A stretch of DNA of 21,543 nucleotides from Gnetum montanum (taxonomy: Eukaryota > Streptophyta > Gnetopsida > Gnetales > Gnetaceae), in NCBI GenBank assembly GCA_015680685.1, contig MNCI01003976.1, positions 262,431 to 283,973 on the forward strand, read 5' to 3'. The notes below the pieces were generated by a model. It had not been told where the DNA came from. It worked only from the letters and a program-made list of their open reading frames with translations, and ran no database searches. Shown in pieces: positions 19,474 to 21,543 of the stretch. The stretch's first letter is position 1, and each line of letters starts with the position of its first letter. Made by a program: the position numbers and the translations under genes.

Positions 19474-19539
19474 CTACCTCTCCCCATATATGCTGATTGG
19501 GCCAGCTTCATCCATACCATCTTGCACCCTTATAAATTT
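19474..19539 (-). promoter_or_regulatory. Pol I promoter-like module (copy 11, long leader)
   Basis: The core is GCATATATGGGGAGAGG. The middle segment reads GATGAAGCTGGCCC where the other copies have GCTGAAACTGGCCC. The leader at about 19380-19473 is the long type. Confidence 0.48.
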
Positions 19540-19969
19540 GGTCACGAGGGACCGTTGGGCCAATCCTTGGTTACTAGGGTTCGTTTGGCCAACAACGTTG
19601 TGCCAACATTGGGTCATGAGGTACCGTTGGGCCAACCCTTGGTCACCAGGGTCCGTTTGGCCAACACTTGGTTATGAGGGAATGTTGCACCAACAGTTGG
19701 TCACGAGGGACCGTTTGGGCCAACACTTGGTCACAAGGGACCGTTGGACCAACCCTTGGTCATGCAGGTTCGTTGGGCCAACCCTTAGTCATGAGGGTCC
19801 GTTTGGCCAACCCTTGGTCACGAGGGACCGTTGGGCCATCACTTGATCATGAGGGTCCATTGGGCCATCGCCTGGTTTCATGAGAGCACTCATGCCAGTG
19901 CAGCTATGCGAGGTGCTCCCATGGAGAGCACTCTCACGAGAGCACCATGTGGTGCTCCCAGGGAGAACG

Positions 19970-20035
19970 CTACCTCTCCCCAGACATGCTGATTGGGACA
20001 GTTTCAGCCATACCATCCTGCACCCTTATAAATTT
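19970..20035 (-). promoter_or_regulatory. Pol I promoter-like module, core damaged (copy 12)
   Basis: The minus strand reads GCATGTCTGGGGAGAGG, so the TATA box is lost. The distal TTTATAAGGGTGCAGGATGG is intact, and the leader is long. Confidence 0.4.
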
Positions 20036-20334
20036 GGTCACGAGGGACCATTGGGCCAACCCTTGGTCACCAGGGTCCGCTACGTCAACACTTGGTCACG
20101 AGGGACCCTTTGGCCAACAGTTGGTCACGATGGACCATTGGGCCAACACTTGGTCACGAGGGTTCGTTGGGCCAACCCTTCGCCACGATGCTCTGTTTGG
20201 CCAACACTCAGTCACGAGGGACCGTTGGGCCAACACTTGGTCTCGTGAGAGCACTCGTGCCAACGTAGCTATGCGACGTGCTCCCATGGAGAGCACTCTT
20301 GCGGGAGCACTGTGCTGTGCTCCCAGGGAGAATG

Positions 20335-20400
20335 CTACCTCTCCCCACATATGTTGATTGGGCCAATTTCAGCCATACCATCCTGCACCCTTATAAATTT
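20335..20400 (-). promoter_or_regulatory. Pol I promoter-like module (copy 13, long leader)
   Basis: The core is ACATATGTGGGGAGAGG, one A-to-G change inside the TATA box. The distal element is intact. Confidence 0.45.
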
Positions 20401-20706
20401 GGTCACGAGGGACCGTTGGGCCAACCCTTGGTCACGATGCTCCGTTTGGCCAACACTTTGTCACGAGGGACCGTCGGGTCAATGCTTGGTCATGAGGGAC
20501 CGTTTGGCCAACACTTGGTCACGAGGGTCTGTTGGGCCAACCCTTGGTCATGATGGTATGTTGGGCCAACACGTGGTCACGAGGGACCGTTGGTTCAATG
20601 CTTGGTCACGAGGGACTGTTGGGGCAACCCTTGGTCACGAGGGACCATTCCACCAAAACTTGGTCTCGTGTAAGCGCAGCTATGTGAGGTGCTCCCAGGG
20701 AGAATG

Positions 20707-20772
20707 CAACCTCTCCCCATATATGTTGATTGGGCCAATTTCGGCCATACCATCCTGCACCCTTATAAATTT
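20707..20772 (-). promoter_or_regulatory. Pol I promoter-like module (copy 14, short leader)
   Basis: The core is ACATATATGGGGAGAGG. It is 372 bp from copy 13 and shares its AAATTGGCCC middle segment, but has the short leader. Confidence 0.48.
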
Positions 20773-21204
20773 GTTCATGAGGGACCGCTGGTTCAACGCT
20801 TGGTCAGGAGGGACCGTTTGGCCAACACTTGATCAAGAGGGACCGTTGGGCCAGCAGTTGGTCACGAGGAACCATTTGGACAACAGTTGGTCACGAGGGT
20901 CCATTGGGCCAACCCTTGGTCACGATGGTTTGTTGGGCCAACACTTGGTCACGAGGGACCATTGGTTCAATGCTTGGTCACCAGCGACCGCTGGTTCAAC
21001 GCTTGGTCATGAGGGACCATTTGGCCAACTCTTGGTCACGAGGGACCGTTTGGCCAACTCTTGGTCACGAGGGACCGTTTGGCCAACTCATGGTCACGAG
21101 GGTCCGTTGGGAAATCACTTGGTCTCGTGCGAGCACAGCTATGCGAGGTGCTCCCACGAAGAGCACTCTCACGAGAGCACCGTGCGGTTCTCCCAGGGAG
21201 AATG

Positions 21205-21258
21205 CACTGTGTTGATTGGGCCAGTTTTAGCCATACCATCCTGCACCCTTATAAATGT
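21205..21258 (-). promoter_or_regulatory. Truncated promoter-like module lacking the TATA core (copy 15)
   Basis: The + strand runs GGGAGAATGCACTGTGTTGA, so the CCTCTCCCCATATA segment holding the initiation core is deleted. The rest of the module and the distal TTATAAGG element remain. Confidence 0.5.
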
Positions 21259-21470
21259 GGTCACGAGGGACCATTGGGCCAACACTTGATCACGAGGGAC
21301 CGTTGGGCCAACAGTTGGTCACGAGGGACCGTTTGGCCAACACTTGGTCATGAGGGTCCGTTGGGCCATTAGTTGGTCTTGTGAGAGCGCTTATGCCAAC
21401 GCAGCTATGCGAGGTGCTCCCATGGAGAGCACTCTTGCGAGAGCACCGTGCAGTGCTCCCAGGGAGAACG

Positions 21471-21536
21471 CTACCTCTCCCCATATATGTTGATTGGGCC
21501 AGTTTCAGCCATACCATCCTGCACCCTTATAAATGT
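21471..21536 (-). promoter_or_regulatory. Pol I promoter-like module (copy 16, at window end)
   Basis: The core is ACATATATGGGGAGAGG, with ACATTTATAAGGGTGCAGG as the distal element, a variant shared with copy 15. The leader at about 21380-21470 is the long type. Confidence 0.5.
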
Positions 21537-21543
21537 GGTCACG

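Larger units (their letters stand above)
17059..21543. repeat. 29-bp satellite interspersed with promoter modules
   Basis: The tandem unit is 29 bp (CACGAGGGAC starts at 17301, the next unit at 17330, the next at 17359). Each unit has GGTCACGAGGGACC, a 4-bp stem with a 6-nt loop, and GTTGGGCCAAC, a near-palindrome. Arrays lie at about 17066-17152, 17262-17393, 17501-18095, 18211-18535, 18653-19382, 19540-19876, 20036-20255, 20401-20668, 20773-21127 and 21259-21380. Units vary mostly at two CpG sites: CACGAGG, CATGAGG or CACAAGG; and GACCGTTGG, GACTGTTGG or GACCATTGG. Open frames, including one of 325 codons at 20312-21289, arise because three units equal 29 codons. Confidence 0.95.

Noticed and set aside
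20312-21289. 325-codon open frame, the longest in the window
   Set aside because: It is translated 29-bp satellite and promoter module. Three units equal 29 codons, so frames stay open, and the overlapping frames on both strands show the same periodicity. There is no recognisable domain.
17059-21543. Regular ~29-bp direct repeats suggesting a CRISPR array
   Set aside because: The repeats are head-to-tail without unique spacers, in eukaryotic rDNA, with no cas genes.
3558-21543. 5S rRNA gene embedded in the spacer, as known in some gymnosperms, ferns and mosses
   Set aside because: I looked for the 5S start GGGTGCGATCATACC and the internal control regions on both strands and saw none.
3558-21543. 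Transposon or retrotransposon origin of the spacer
   Set aside because: I saw no terminal repeats with target duplication, no polyprotein-like frames and no primer-binding site. The repeats are simple tandem satellites typical of rDNA spacers.

Overview
The window is nuclear 45S ribosomal DNA of a plant, read from the antisense side: every rRNA lies on the minus strand. From low to high coordinates it holds the 5' part of 25S rRNA (cut by the window edge), ITS2, 5.8S, ITS1, the complete 18S, and then about 18 kb of external transcribed and intergenic spacer that is still unfinished at base 21543. I find no protein-coding gene. The 18S matches land-plant 18S almost throughout. A 791-bp ITS1, several non-angiosperm 18S signatures and a spacer above 18 kb point to a gymnosperm, or less likely a fern or lycophyte. 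No species can be named from the sequence alone.

Layout: 1-497 25S 5' part; 498-789 ITS2; 790-951 5.8S; 952-1742 ITS1; 1743-3557 18S; 3558-about 10220 putative 5' ETS, mostly two rounds of a 2937-bp higher-order repeat made of a 460-bp block plus ~600-608-bp tandem units. From about 10290 to 16880 the spacer is a degenerate ~15-bp satellite (CTCTCAAGGAGAACG-like). From about 17060 to the end it is a 29-bp satellite (GGTCACGAGGGACC plus GTTGGGCCAAC). A 66-bp promoter-like module recurs 16 times in both satellites. Fifteen copies face the 18S gene and one, at 14060-14125, is inverted. On the minus strand the best copies read TATATAGGGGG or TATATAGGGAG, the plant RNA polymerase I initiation motif, so the spacer looks like a string of duplicated Pol I spacer promoters.

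The rRNA sequences look like a decaying copy. The three-domain-conserved 530 loop of 18S is changed (GCCGCGG to GCCATGG), GAATTGACGG has become GAATTGATGG, and similar CpG-to-TpG/CpA changes occur in 5.8S and 25S. The spacer repeats differ from one another mainly at their CpG positions. This fits a heavily methylated, transcriptionally silent rDNA unit that is losing CpG by deamination. Against simple decay, helix 45 carries a paired compensatory change and the helix 44 tip is perfectly base-paired.

The many open frames through the spacer are artefacts: a 15-bp unit is five codons and a 29-bp unit re-enters frame every three units. The notable content is rDNA architecture and decay, not a new protein system.
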